A stretch of 20,170 bases of DNA from Candidatus Bipolaricaulota bacterium (GTDB lineage Bacteria; Bipolaricaulota; Bipolaricaulia; RBG-16-55-9): the NCBI GenBank assembly GCA_018609825.1, contig JAHEOA010000193.1, forward strand, positions 1 to 20,170, in the 5' to 3' direction. Made by a program: the position numbers and the translations under genes. This document shows positions 1 through 6,457 of this stretch, in pieces. A model generated the notes under the pieces. The model was given only the letters and a program-made list of their open reading frames with translations. It made no database searches and was not told where the DNA came from. Numbering within the stretch: the first letter of the stretch is position 1; the number at the start of each line of letters is the position of its first letter.

Positions 1-54
1 ACCGCTCAGCGTAAATTGCCGATCGTTCATTGCGGACAACGCGATCGCTCCGTT

Positions 55-423
55 CTAGCGCCCAACGCGGGGCGCGATTCCCAAATACGCCAAGATGAGT
101 AGATTGACCGCCACGCCGATCCTCGCCTCCGGCCACTCCAGGGCGCTCAAAACGAGCGAGAACGACGCCACGACCGCCGTCAGCGTGCCCCACCAGGACG
201 CGCCGAGAGCCGTCCCGACGCCAGCGATGACGAAGCCGATGGCAGCCAGCAGCCAGAGGACGCCGACGATCCGGATGCCGACGTCGCCGACGTCAATGCT
301 GCCGGCCAAGAGCGTCGTCTTGTAGGCCATGCCCTCCAGCGAGGCCAGGCGCCACGAGGTCAGAAAACCGGGCAGGTGGGCGACGCCGTGAGCGACGAAC
401 AGCAGGGCCAAGGCGTAGCGCAT
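55..423 (-). CDS. Small four-helix integral membrane protein, function unknown
   Basis: I do not recognise a characterised family. The 122-residue product is almost entirely hydrophobic, with about four membrane segments (roughly residues 2-20, 48-70, 74-92 and 98-118) and a short basic C-terminus ending in APRVGR. The N-terminus (MRYALALLFVAHGVAHLPGF) has two histidines in the first helix. The ATG is preceded by AGAAGGGAG about 4-5 nt upstream, a good ribosome binding site that overlaps the stop codon of the hydrolase gene, so the two minus-strand genes (11 nt apart) are probably co-transcribed and translationally linked. A 6-bp hairpin (58-63 with 70-75) sits directly against the stop codon. 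The context suggests only an accessory role to the hydrolase; no catalytic function can be read from the sequence. Confidence 0.75.
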   Translation of the reverse strand: MRYALALLFVAHGVAHLPGFLTSWRLASLEGMAYKTTLLAGSIDVGDVGIRIVGVLWLLAAIGFVIAGVGTALGASWWGTLTAVVASFSLVLSALEWPEARIGVAVNLLILAYLGIAPRVGR

Positions 424-434
424 GATGCTCCCTT

Positions 435-1508
435 CTAGCGCTCGTCGACGACCGCGAGCAGCCAGTCGGAGATCGTTTCCAGAAAGCCGGGCACGAAGGC
501 CTTGTCCATCGTGGCGTACTCGCTCGGATGGCCCGTCTCCGCCCTCAGGAACAGATGATTCGCCTGTGGAAAGACGGCGTAAGTCACTTGGTCATGACCG
601 CTCCGGGCGAATACGGTCTGGAAGGCCTCGCGCGCTTGGGTCATGTCGACTTGCGTGTCCAGCCCGCCCAAGAGCACCAGGACGGGCACGTCGACGCGCG
701 CCCAGTCCGCCGCAACGTCGTAGGTGAGGAAGAAGTGGAGCCAGTCACGATGATGCGCGAGCGTCTGCTCGACGGCCTGCTCGGTGAACGCTTCCAGATC
801 GCCGAGCGCGGCGCGGCGCTGCTCCGGCATCTTCTGGATCTGCTCTTCAATGGTCTCGCGCAGGAATGGCTCGAGTTCAGTCCAGTTCGCATCGCGGGTC
901 AGCTCGAGTGCCGTGCGCGTCATGGCCATGGATTCGGCCTTCTCGGCCTCGCTCATGCCCGAAGCCTCAGCGAGGCGCTCCTCTTGGCGCAACAGCAGCT
1001 CGAAGTTGTCGGCCGCGGAGCCGCCCATCGACACGACAAACGCCACGTCCGGGTTCCGGGCCGCGAGCATCGCCGCGATCATTGAGCCCTCGCTGTGGCC
1101 GAGGATGCCGACCCGCGTGGCATCGATCTCTGGGCGATTCCGTAGATAATCGAAGATGGCCTCGGCGTCCATGCCGAGGTCGCCCGTGGACTCGCCGACG
1201 CCGCGATCGTCGTAGCGCAGCACGGCGAGGTCGTGATCGACCAGATGCTCCGCGACGTCGGCGAACGGTCGATAGCCGGGAATGCTCGGCATGGCCTCGT
1301 CGCGGTCTTGGGGCCCGCTGCCGCTGACGAGCACCACGGCTGGATGCGGGCCCGGCCCCGCCGGCAGTGCCAAAGTGCCCGACAGCTGAATGCGGCCATT
1401 GTCGATCCAGACGTCATCCGTCGTTGCCGTGGGAACCTCCACTCCCCACAGCATCCAGCTTGCGATTGCAACCCCCGCTGCCACGACAAGCCACTTCACC
1501 AGATCCAT
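435..1508 (-). CDS. Membrane-anchored alpha/beta hydrolase (peptidase S9/dienelactone-hydrolase-like)
   Basis: This is a serine hydrolase of the alpha/beta fold, 357 residues from the chosen start. Residues 4-22 (KWLVVAAGVAIASWMLWG) form one membrane anchor or uncleaved signal, so the catalytic domain probably faces outward. The oxyanion segment is VSGSGPQDRD (61-70). The nucleophile is Ser139 in GHSEGS, the acid is Asp284 or Asp288 (GGLDTQVD), and the base is His318 (QANHLF). A helical lid-like insertion occupies about 165-265. An upstream in-frame ATG at 1673 exists, but I prefer 1508 because AAAGGAG lies 6 nt before it and the anchor then sits at the N-terminus. The nearest relatives are secreted esterases and peptidases of unknown substrate. 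It is the first gene of a two-gene unit with the small membrane protein. Confidence 0.85.
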   Translation of the reverse strand: MDLVKWLVVAAGVAIASWMLWGVEVPTATTDDVWIDNGRIQLSGTLALPAGPGPHPAVVLVSGSGPQDRDEAMPSIPGYRPFADVAEHLVDHDLAVLRYDDRGVGESTGDLGMDAEAIFDYLRNRPEIDATRVGILGHSEGSMIAAMLAARNPDVAFVVSMGGSAADNFELLLRQEERLAEASGMSEAEKAESMAMTRTALELTRDANWTELEPFLRETIEEQIQKMPEQRRAALGDLEAFTEQAVEQTLAHHRDWLHFFLTYDVAADWARVDVPVLVLLGGLDTQVDMTQAREAFQTVFARSGHDQVTYAVFPQANHLFLRAETGHPSEYATMDKAFVPGFLETISDWLLAVVDER

Positions 1509-1729
1509 CGTTGCTCCTTTCGTAGGCGTGCATTGACGCAACATATCGATCATATAGATCGGGCCAGAAAAGCCCATGGCAAGCATCATGACAAGGGTCT
1601 GATATCGCTCATGCCTCGTGGCCGGGGTACCGCGACGGCCAAGCGCGGGACACTGGCCCGTCAGGTCGGCCACGGAAGGCTGCCAATGCCCGTCAGTGGG
1701 CCGAGACCGTCGCCTTGGCAGTTCGATAC
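1509..1729. other. Divergent intergenic region, no gene seen
   Basis: This is the region between the start of the minus-strand hydrolase and the plus-strand promoter at 1730. Open frames here lack a ribosome binding site or recognisable protein character. An AT-rich patch at 1541-1560 could hold the hydrolase promoter, but no convincing -35/-10 pair is visible. The 9-mer GCCCGTCAG occurs twice (1656-1664 and 1688-1696), 32 nt or about three helical turns apart, upstream of the plus-strand promoter; it could be an activator site or chance. Confidence 0.5.
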
Positions 1730-1758
1730 TTGACTTTCATCTCGTCTGGTCCTATACT
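1730..1758 (+). promoter_or_regulatory. Strong sigma-70-type promoter for the structured RNA
   Basis: TTGACT at 1730-1735 and TATACT at 1753-1758 are separated by exactly 17 nt, so each box is one base from consensus. The predicted start is about 1765, just before the first hairpin at 1766. This is the best promoter in the window. Confidence 0.8.
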
Positions 1759-1764
1759 GACGTT

Positions 1765-1926
1765 GCCGAGGTTGTCCAACTGCTCAACGCCTCGGTGAGT
1801 GCGACGAGCACTCCAGCCGACGAGACGTAGCCGTAAGGTCGTCAAGTCCGGCTCCCCGACGAGGGGAGAGCAGCTGATAGGGCCCTGGCTTGTCGCGTGG
1901 CGATGGCCAGGGCCCTCGTTGTTTTG
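1765..1926 (+). ncRNA. Unassigned structured RNA (free small RNA or attenuator leader of icd)
   Basis: A transcript of about 160 nt is bounded by the promoter above and an intrinsic terminator below. It contains consecutive stems: 1766-1771 with 1790-1795 (CCGAGG/CCTCGG); 1797-1802 with 1808-1813 (GAGTGC/GCACTC, loop GACGA); 1819-1823 with 1839-1843 (GACGA/TCGTC); 1852-1857 with 1863-1868 (CTCCCC/GGGGAG, loop GACGA); and the terminator stem 1879-1889 with 1906-1916. The two 6-bp hairpins share the same five-base loop. No T-box, SRP, 6S or tmRNA signature fits. The isocitrate dehydrogenase gene starts about 100 nt after the terminator, so it may be either an attenuated leader or an independent RNA. 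Structure was judged by eye; no covariation is available. Confidence 0.6.
1879..1926 (+). terminator. Intrinsic terminator
   Basis: There is a perfect 11-bp stem (AGGGCCCTGGC at 1879-1889 with GCCAGGGCCCT at 1906-1916), a 16-nt loop, and a T-rich tail CGTTGTTTT. It closes the structured RNA and lies upstream of icd. Confidence 0.75.
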
Positions 1927-1969
1927 CGCTGGGTCCTGAGAATCTCCCCCCTTGCCTTCCGATGCTCGC

Positions 1970-1998
1970 TTGTGACGACCCATGCCGTAGTTTACGCT
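1970..1998 (+). promoter_or_regulatory. Possible own promoter of icd
   Basis: TTGTGA (1970-1975) and TACGCT (1993-1998) are 17 nt apart. Agreement with consensus is weak (4/6 and 3/6). If real, transcription would start near 2005 and the leader would carry the GGAGGAAGG ribosome binding site at 2012-2020. This would make the upstream RNA independent of icd. Confidence 0.3.
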
Positions 1999-2029
1999 GG
2001 GGCGAACCCACGGAGGAAGGACGCATTCG

Positions 2030-3475
2030 GTGAGCGCAACGACCCATCGCATCACGGTCGCCCGCGGCGACGGCATCGGCCCGGAGATCATGGACGCCAC
2101 CCTCGGGATCCTGGAGGCGGGCGAGGCGCCCATCGAGATCGACCCGATCGAGATCGGCAAGTCGGCCTTCGAGCAGGGGCACAGCTCGGGGATCCCGGCC
2201 GAGGCCTGGGAGACGATCCGGCGGAACAGCGTGCTGTTGAAGGCCCCGATCACCACGCCGAGCGGCGGCGGCTACAAGAGCCTCAACGTCACCATTCGCA
2301 AGTCGCTCAATCTCTTTGCCAACGTCCGGCCGGCTCGCTCCTATGGCCCGTACGTCACGGCGGTCCATCCGACGATGGACCTGGTCGTCGTGCGCGAGAA
2401 CGAGGAGGATCTCTACGCCGGCATTGAGCACCAGCAGACCCGCGAGGTAGCCCAGATCCTCAAGCTGATCACGCGGCCCGGCAGCGAGCGCATCGTCCGC
2501 TATGCGTTCGAGTACGCCCGCGCCTACGACCGCCATCGCGTCACCTGCATGACCAAGGACAACATCATGAAGCACACCGATGGCCTCTTCCATCGGGTCT
2601 TCGACGAGGTGGCTCAGGAGTACCCCGATATCGAAGCCGACCACCTGATCATCGACATCGGCGCGGCCCGCGTGGCGGCCCAGCCGGAGCGCTTCGACGT
2701 CATCGTCACGCTCAACCTCTACGGGGACATCCTGAGCGACATCGCCGCCCAGATCGCCGGCTCGGTGGGCCTGGCGGGATCGGCCAACATCGGCCCGGAC
2801 TACGCCATGTTCGAGGCCGTCCATGGATCGGCGCCGGACATCGCGGGCAAGGGCGTGGCCAACCCGTCGGGGCTGCTCAACGCTGCCATTCAGATGCTCG
2901 TCCACCTGGGCGAGGCCGACGTCGCCGAGCGCATCGAAAACGCCTGGCTGCGCACGCTGGAGGACGGCATCCACACGGCAGATCTGTTTCGCCCCGAACT
3001 GAGCGACGCGGAGGTGGGCACGGAGGGGTTCACCCAGGCCGTCATCGACCGGCTCGGCGAGACCCCGAATCGGCTGCGCCCCGTCCACTATCGCCCCGGG
3101 GGGATCCGGGTTGATGCCGAGCAGGTGCCCCCGAGCGAGAAGCGGCTCGTCGGCGTCGACGTCTTCATCGACTGGTCCGAGGCCGGCCGCGATCCGGAGG
3201 TGCTGGGCCGGGCGCTGGAGTCGCTGGCGCCCGACGGAATGCAGTTGAAGATGATCACCAACCGCGGCGTGCGCGTCTATCCCGAAGGCATTCCCGAGAC
3301 CTTTAAGACCGACCACTGGCGTTGTCGCTTCATCTCGACAGAGGGCGAGGCGAGCTTCGAGGCCTTGCTTGGCCTGCAGCAGGCCATCCATGACGGCGGC
3401 TACGAGATCATCAAGACGGAGGGGCTCTACACGTTCGACGGCGAGCGCGGCTACTCGCTCGGTCAAGGGGAGTAG
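2030..3475 (+). CDS. icd: Isocitrate dehydrogenase with C-terminal extension, probably NAD-dependent
   Basis: It oxidises and decarboxylates isocitrate to 2-oxoglutarate in the TCA cycle (cytosol). The 481 residues form a decarboxylating-dehydrogenase domain (about 1-345) plus a roughly 135-residue C-terminal domain, as in Thermus-type isocitrate dehydrogenases. The substrate loop SLNVTIRKSLNLFANVRP carries Ser84 and Asn86, which distinguishes isocitrate from isopropylmalate enzymes. The family signature NLYGDILSDIAAQIAG (229-244) holds the metal-binding aspartates. After HGSAP come Asp270-Ile271, where NADP enzymes have Lys-Tyr; this predicts NAD. The start is GTG at 2030, with GGAGGAAGG ending 9 nt upstream. 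Citrate synthase lies 0.9 kb downstream. A short GC hairpin (3467-3472 with 3480-3485) surrounds the stop codon. Confidence 0.93.
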   Translation: MSATTHRITVARGDGIGPEIMDATLGILEAGEAPIEIDPIEIGKSAFEQGHSSGIPAEAWETIRRNSVLLKAPITTPSGGGYKSLNVTIRKSLNLFANVRPARSYGPYVTAVHPTMDLVVVRENEEDLYAGIEHQQTREVAQILKLITRPGSERIVRYAFEYARAYDRHRVTCMTKDNIMKHTDGLFHRVFDEVAQEYPDIEADHLIIDIGAARVAAQPERFDVIVTLNLYGDILSDIAAQIAGSVGLAGSANIGPDYAMFEAVHGSAPDIAGKGVANPSGLLNAAIQMLVHLGEADVAERIENAWLRTLEDGIHTADLFRPELSDAEVGTEGFTQAVIDRLGETPNRLRPVHYRPGGIRVDAEQVPPSEKRLVGVDVFIDWSEAGRDPEVLGRALESLAPDGMQLKMITNRGVRVYPEGIPETFKTDHWRCRFISTEGEASFEALLGLQQAIHDGGYEIIKTEGLYTFDGERGYSLGQGE

Positions 3476-3791
3476 CCCGCTCCCCGGGACACGCCCACGT
3501 CGGGCTCCGGCATCTCCCATTTGGACGATTATATCGGGCTTTGGTCGGGTCCTCGCGGCTCCTCGATCTACATTGACCGGGGGCCCGAAGCTCGACGTAT
3601 CGGGATCCTCCGTCCCAAGCTACGGGCGGAATGCCGCCAAGGCGTACGGGGATCGTCGCAAGGGCACGCGGCGATTCACCATCCCGCGATCGGTCGATTC
3701 GTTCGTCGCCGACGGGCTCTGGTGACGATTGCGGTTCCTCAACCGCCTGCCTAGAATGGGCTCATCAACCCGTGGGAGGTCGAAATCGTCG
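3476..3791. other. Intergenic region upstream of the thioredoxin-like gene
   Basis: Apart from the promoter and palindrome at 3729-3757, I see nothing supportable in these 316 nt. An open frame from a TTG at 3521 to 3754 has no ribosome binding site, is Arg/Pro-rich and looks like random GC-rich translation. No tRNA, no T-tailed terminator and no repeat was found. Confidence 0.5.
3729..3757 (+). promoter_or_regulatory. Promoter of the thioredoxin-like gene, with a palindrome in the spacer
   Basis: TTGCGG (3729-3734) and TAGAAT (3752-3757) are 17 nt apart; predicted start is about 3764. The perfect inverted repeat GCGGTT-CCTC-AACCGC (3731-3746) runs from inside the -35 box into the spacer, the position expected for a repressor operator. 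Confidence 0.55.
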
Positions 3792-4361
3792 ATGAAGCGA
3801 GTGGCATGGCTTGTCGGTGTCTTGGTGGTGGCAGCGGTGGCGGCGGCGATCGGCATCTGGGTGCTCAGTCCCGGCCCGAAGCCGACCGCCTCGAACGACA
3901 CGGAGTCCGCAACGGCCGATCTGGGCGTGGCGCCCGAGGTCGGCGCCCTCGCCCCGTCGTTCACGCTGCCCACGCTCGATGGCGAGGAGGTTTCGCTGGC
4001 TGACTACGAAGGTCAGCCCTTGATTTTGGACTTCTGGGCCAGTTGGTGCCCCAATTGCAACCGGACGGCCCCGCACTTGACGCGGTTCCATCAAGAAACC
4101 GAGGACGTCGCCGTCATCGGGATCAATATGGGGGTTCGCGAAAGCGAGGCGGAGATCCGTGGCCATGTGAGCGATCACGGCATCGAGTACCCCATCGCCT
4201 TGGACGACGGCCGTGTCACCGAAACGTATCGCGTCACCGCCACCTCCACTTACGTCTTCATCGACGCCGACGGCGTCATCCGCGAGATCAGATCGGGCAC
4301 CGCGCTCGACTTCGCCGACTTCGAAACGGCCTACGAGAACACCGTCAACCCGGAAGGATGA
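3792..4361 (+). CDS. Membrane-anchored thioredoxin-like (TlpA/ResA-type) protein
   Basis: This is a thiol-disulfide oxidoreductase-like protein of 189 residues, expected to sit outside the membrane. Residues 4-25 form a single N-terminal anchor (WLVGVLVVAAVAAAIGIWVL) followed by a Ser/Thr/Pro/Ala-rich linker. The redoxin domain begins near 50 (GALAPSFTLPTLDGEEVSL). The active site is WCPNC with Cys86 and Cys89. The loop that normally carries the cis-proline reads TATSTYVFID, with Ser152 at the expected proline position. I chose ATG 3792 rather than the upstream in-frame start at 3729, because the latter lies in the -35 box and because GGGAGGT (3774-3780) precedes 3792, although at a longish 11-12 nt. 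The citrate synthase ATG follows the stop by 13 nt, so co-transcription with the downstream genes is likely. Cytochrome c maturation or disulfide reduction is plausible but not shown. Confidence 0.85.
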   Translation: MKRVAWLVGVLVVAAVAAAIGIWVLSPGPKPTASNDTESATADLGVAPEVGALAPSFTLPTLDGEEVSLADYEGQPLILDFWASWCPNCNRTAPHLTRFHQETEDVAVIGINMGVRESEAEIRGHVSDHGIEYPIALDDGRVTETYRVTATSTYVFIDADGVIREIRSGTALDFADFETAYENTVNPEG

Positions 4362-4374
4362 TGAGTCCGGCATC

Positions 4375-5517
4375 ATGACCGAATCCCGAGGCTTGGAGGA
4401 CGTCGTCGCCGCGGTCACGCGCCTGAGCGGCATCGACGGCGAGGCGGGCGAGCTGACCATCGGCGGGTTTCCGTTGGCGGAACTCGCCCCCTATGCGAAA
4501 TTCGAGGAAGCGCTCTTCCTGCTCTGGAACGATCGGCTCCCCCGTGCCGACGAATATGAGACGTTCCGCCGCGCCTTCCGCGCCGAGGTCGAGCTTCCGA
4601 GTATCACGCGCCAGGTGCTCGAGGAAGCGGCCCGGGCCGGCGTTCCGGCGATGGACGCCCTCCGCATGGCCGTCGGCACGCTCGACGTCATCGACAAGGA
4701 TCCGGACGAGGACTCGGTCGAGGCGAATCGGCAACGGGCGCTGCAGCTGGTCGCGCGGTTCCCGGTCATCGTCGGCACGTACTGGCGGCTCAAACAGGGC
4801 GCGACGCCCGTCGAGCCCGATCCCGAGCTGAGCCACGCCGAGCAATATCTGTTCATGATCACGGGCGAACAGCCCGATCCCGAGTTCGTCCGCGCGCTCG
4901 ATGCCTATCTCGTGACGGTCATCGACCACGGCATGAACGCCTCGACGTTCACCTCCCGCGTCATCACCTCGACGCTGTCGGACATGTTCAGCGCCATTAC
5001 GGGCGCGATCGGCGCGCTCAAGGGCCCATTGCATGGCGGCGCACCGGGCCCGGCGCTCGACATGATCTTCGAGATCGGCAAGCGCGAGGACGCCGAAGAC
5101 GTCATTAGGGGGAAATTGGAGCGCGGCGAGCGGCTCATGGGCTTCGGGCACCGCGTCTACAAGGTCCGCGACCCGCGGGCGGACGTGTTGGCCCAGGCCG
5201 CCGAGCGACTCTTCAAGCAGGCCGGCGACCGCTCGCTCTACGACCTCGCGCGAGAGACTGAGGACATTGCACTGAGGTTGCTCAAGAGGCACAAGCCCGA
5301 CCAGAAGATCGAGACGAACGTGGAGTTCTACACGGCACTGGTGCTGCACGGCGTGCAACTGCCCAGCGAACTGTTCAGCCCGACGTTCGCCGCGGGCCGG
5401 ATCGGCGGGTGGACGGCCCATGTGTTGGAGCAGTTGTCCAACAACCGACTGATTCGCCCGCAGTCCGTCTACGAGGGGCCGACGGATCGGACGTGGGTCC
5501 CGATGGAGGAGCGCTAA
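4375..5517 (+). CDS. gltA: Citrate synthase family protein
   Basis: It condenses acetyl-CoA with oxaloacetate to citrate (TCA entry), or possibly propionyl-CoA to 2-methylcitrate. The 380 residues match the short type II-like family length. The N-terminal consensus is recognisable (LEDVVAAVTRLSGIDGEAG, 7-25). Active-site histidines are His185 (DHGMNAST), His220 (LHGGAPGPA) and His259 (GFGHRVYKVRDPR); Arg342 lies in AAGRIGGWTAHVLEQ. The catalytic aspartate usual in NVDFYS is Glu317 here (NVEFYTA, codon GAG). The frame is open upstream to 4213 but overlaps the previous gene; ATG 4375 matches the family N-terminus, although its ribosome binding site is poor (GGAAGG about 17 nt away), suggesting coupling to the upstream gene. 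The folP start lies 5 nt after the stop. Citrate and methylcitrate specificity cannot be separated by eye. Confidence 0.9.
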   Translation: MTESRGLEDVVAAVTRLSGIDGEAGELTIGGFPLAELAPYAKFEEALFLLWNDRLPRADEYETFRRAFRAEVELPSITRQVLEEAARAGVPAMDALRMAVGTLDVIDKDPDEDSVEANRQRALQLVARFPVIVGTYWRLKQGATPVEPDPELSHAEQYLFMITGEQPDPEFVRALDAYLVTVIDHGMNASTFTSRVITSTLSDMFSAITGAIGALKGPLHGGAPGPALDMIFEIGKREDAEDVIRGKLERGERLMGFGHRVYKVRDPRADVLAQAAERLFKQAGDRSLYDLARETEDIALRLLKRHKPDQKIETNVEFYTALVLHGVQLPSELFSPTFAAGRIGGWTAHVLEQLSNNRLIRPQSVYEGPTDRTWVPMEER

Positions 5518-5522
5518 GGCCG

Positions 5523-6362
5523 ATGGCCACGGACGTCGATCGATGGGGCATTCTGAACGAGATCGGGGCGCGGACGCTCGTCATGGGCGTGCTCAACGCC
5601 ACGCCCGACTCGTTCTCGGACGGCGGGCAATTCACGGATGTCGACGCTGCCGTTGGACGGGCCCGCCAGATGGCCGAGGAGGGGGCGGACGTGCTCGATG
5701 TCGGCGGCGAGTCGACGCGGCCCTATGCCGATCCCGTTCCGTTGGAGACCGAACTCGACCGCGTCCTGCCCGTCATCGAGGCGGTTCGAGCGCAGCTGCC
5801 GCACCTCCCGATCTCGATCGACACCTACAAGGCCGACGTCGCCCAGCGAGCCCTCGAGGCGGGCGCGGACATGGTCAACGACGTGAGCGCGCTGCGCTTC
5901 GACGACCGGATGGCCGAGGTCGTGGCCGACGCGGGCGTGCCCGTGGTCCTGATGCACATGAAGGGGACGCCGCAGACGATGCAGGACGATCCCCATTACG
6001 ACGACGTCGTCGCCGAGATCCTCCAATTCCTGGAACAGCGCATGGAATGGGCGCAGGAGCAGGGCATTGGCGAGTCGACCATCATCGTCGATCCCGGCAT
6101 TGGATTCGGGAAGCGTCCGGAGGACAACGTCGAGATCGTGCGTCGACTGTGCGAGATCAAGAAACTCGGTCGGCCGGTGTTGTTGGGAACGTCTCGGAAA
6201 TCGTTCCTCGGGGCGATGACGCATCGCCCGCCCTCCGATCGATTGGAGGAGACGATCGCCAGCGTTGTCATTGGCGCCGTCCACGGGGCTGACATCGTCC
6301 GCGTCCACGACGTCGGGCCGATCGGGCACGCGCTGACGGTCGCCGACGCCTTCCGGGGCTGA
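5523..6362 (+). CDS. folP: Dihydropteroate synthase
   Basis: It joins p-aminobenzoate to 6-hydroxymethyl-dihydropterin diphosphate in folate synthesis; it is a cytosolic TIM barrel and the sulfonamide target. The 279 residues are of normal length. Both family signatures are present: VMGVLNATPDSFSDGG (about 21-36) and DVGGESTRP (about 59-67). Other conserved parts are SIDTYK, NDVSALR, VLMHMKGTPQTMQ, the DPGIGFGK loop, and LLGTSRKSFLG. ATG 5523 was chosen because it gives the normal N-terminus and follows GGAGGAG (5505-5511); TAAGG is also close. It starts 5 nt after the citrate synthase stop, so it is in the same transcript. No other folate genes are in the window. The stop codon TGA is the loop of a 6-bp GC hairpin (6354-6368) without a T tract. 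Confidence 0.96.
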   Translation: MATDVDRWGILNEIGARTLVMGVLNATPDSFSDGGQFTDVDAAVGRARQMAEEGADVLDVGGESTRPYADPVPLETELDRVLPVIEAVRAQLPHLPISIDTYKADVAQRALEAGADMVNDVSALRFDDRMAEVVADAGVPVVLMHMKGTPQTMQDDPHYDDVVAEILQFLEQRMEWAQEQGIGESTIIVDPGIGFGKRPEDNVEIVRRLCEIKKLGRPVLLGTSRKSFLGAMTHRPPSDRLEETIASVVIGAVHGADIVRVHDVGPIGHALTVADAFRG

Positions 6363-6457
6363 GCCCCGCACGGTCCCCTTCTTGACAGCCGTCCTTTGTG
6401 GCCCGTTCCGCGACGCGATACCATGGTTCCGATTTCCTCAGAAACCGGGTGATTGAG

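Noticed and set aside
40..58. Intrinsic terminator after the small membrane protein gene
   Set aside because: The hairpin at 58-75 lies within the coding end and no T tract follows on the minus strand.
1838..1875. Resemblance to the SRP RNA apical segment (GTCAAGTCCGG ... AGCAGC)
   Set aside because: The GGAA loop and GGTCAGG core of SRP RNA are missing and the segment folds instead into the CTCCCC/GGGGAG hairpin.
1765..1926. T-box or amino-acid attenuator upstream of icd
   Set aside because: No T-box sequence (AGGGTGGNACCGCG-like) and no leader peptide with runs of one amino acid.
1784..3520. Long minus-strand open frame (578 codons) opposite icd
   Set aside because: It is the complement of a clear isocitrate dehydrogenase; low-complexity Arg/Asp/Val/Leu composition, no family motif, no ribosome binding site. 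GC-rich third positions keep such frames open.
3521..3754. Possible small gene between icd and the thioredoxin-like gene
   Set aside because: TTG start, no ribosome binding site, Arg/Pro-rich translation, and it runs through the promoter at 3729-3757.
4213..4374. Longer N-terminus of citrate synthase from 4213
   Set aside because: The extra 54 residues lie out of frame over the thioredoxin-like gene and are Ser/Pro/Arg-rich noise; the family N-terminus begins at 4375.
6382..6424. Promoter for yceD from the perfect TTGACA at 6382-6387
   Set aside because: No -10 box at 16-18 nt; the nearest (GATACC or TACCAT) are about 30 nt away. A TTGTGG/TACCAT pair is possible but weak.
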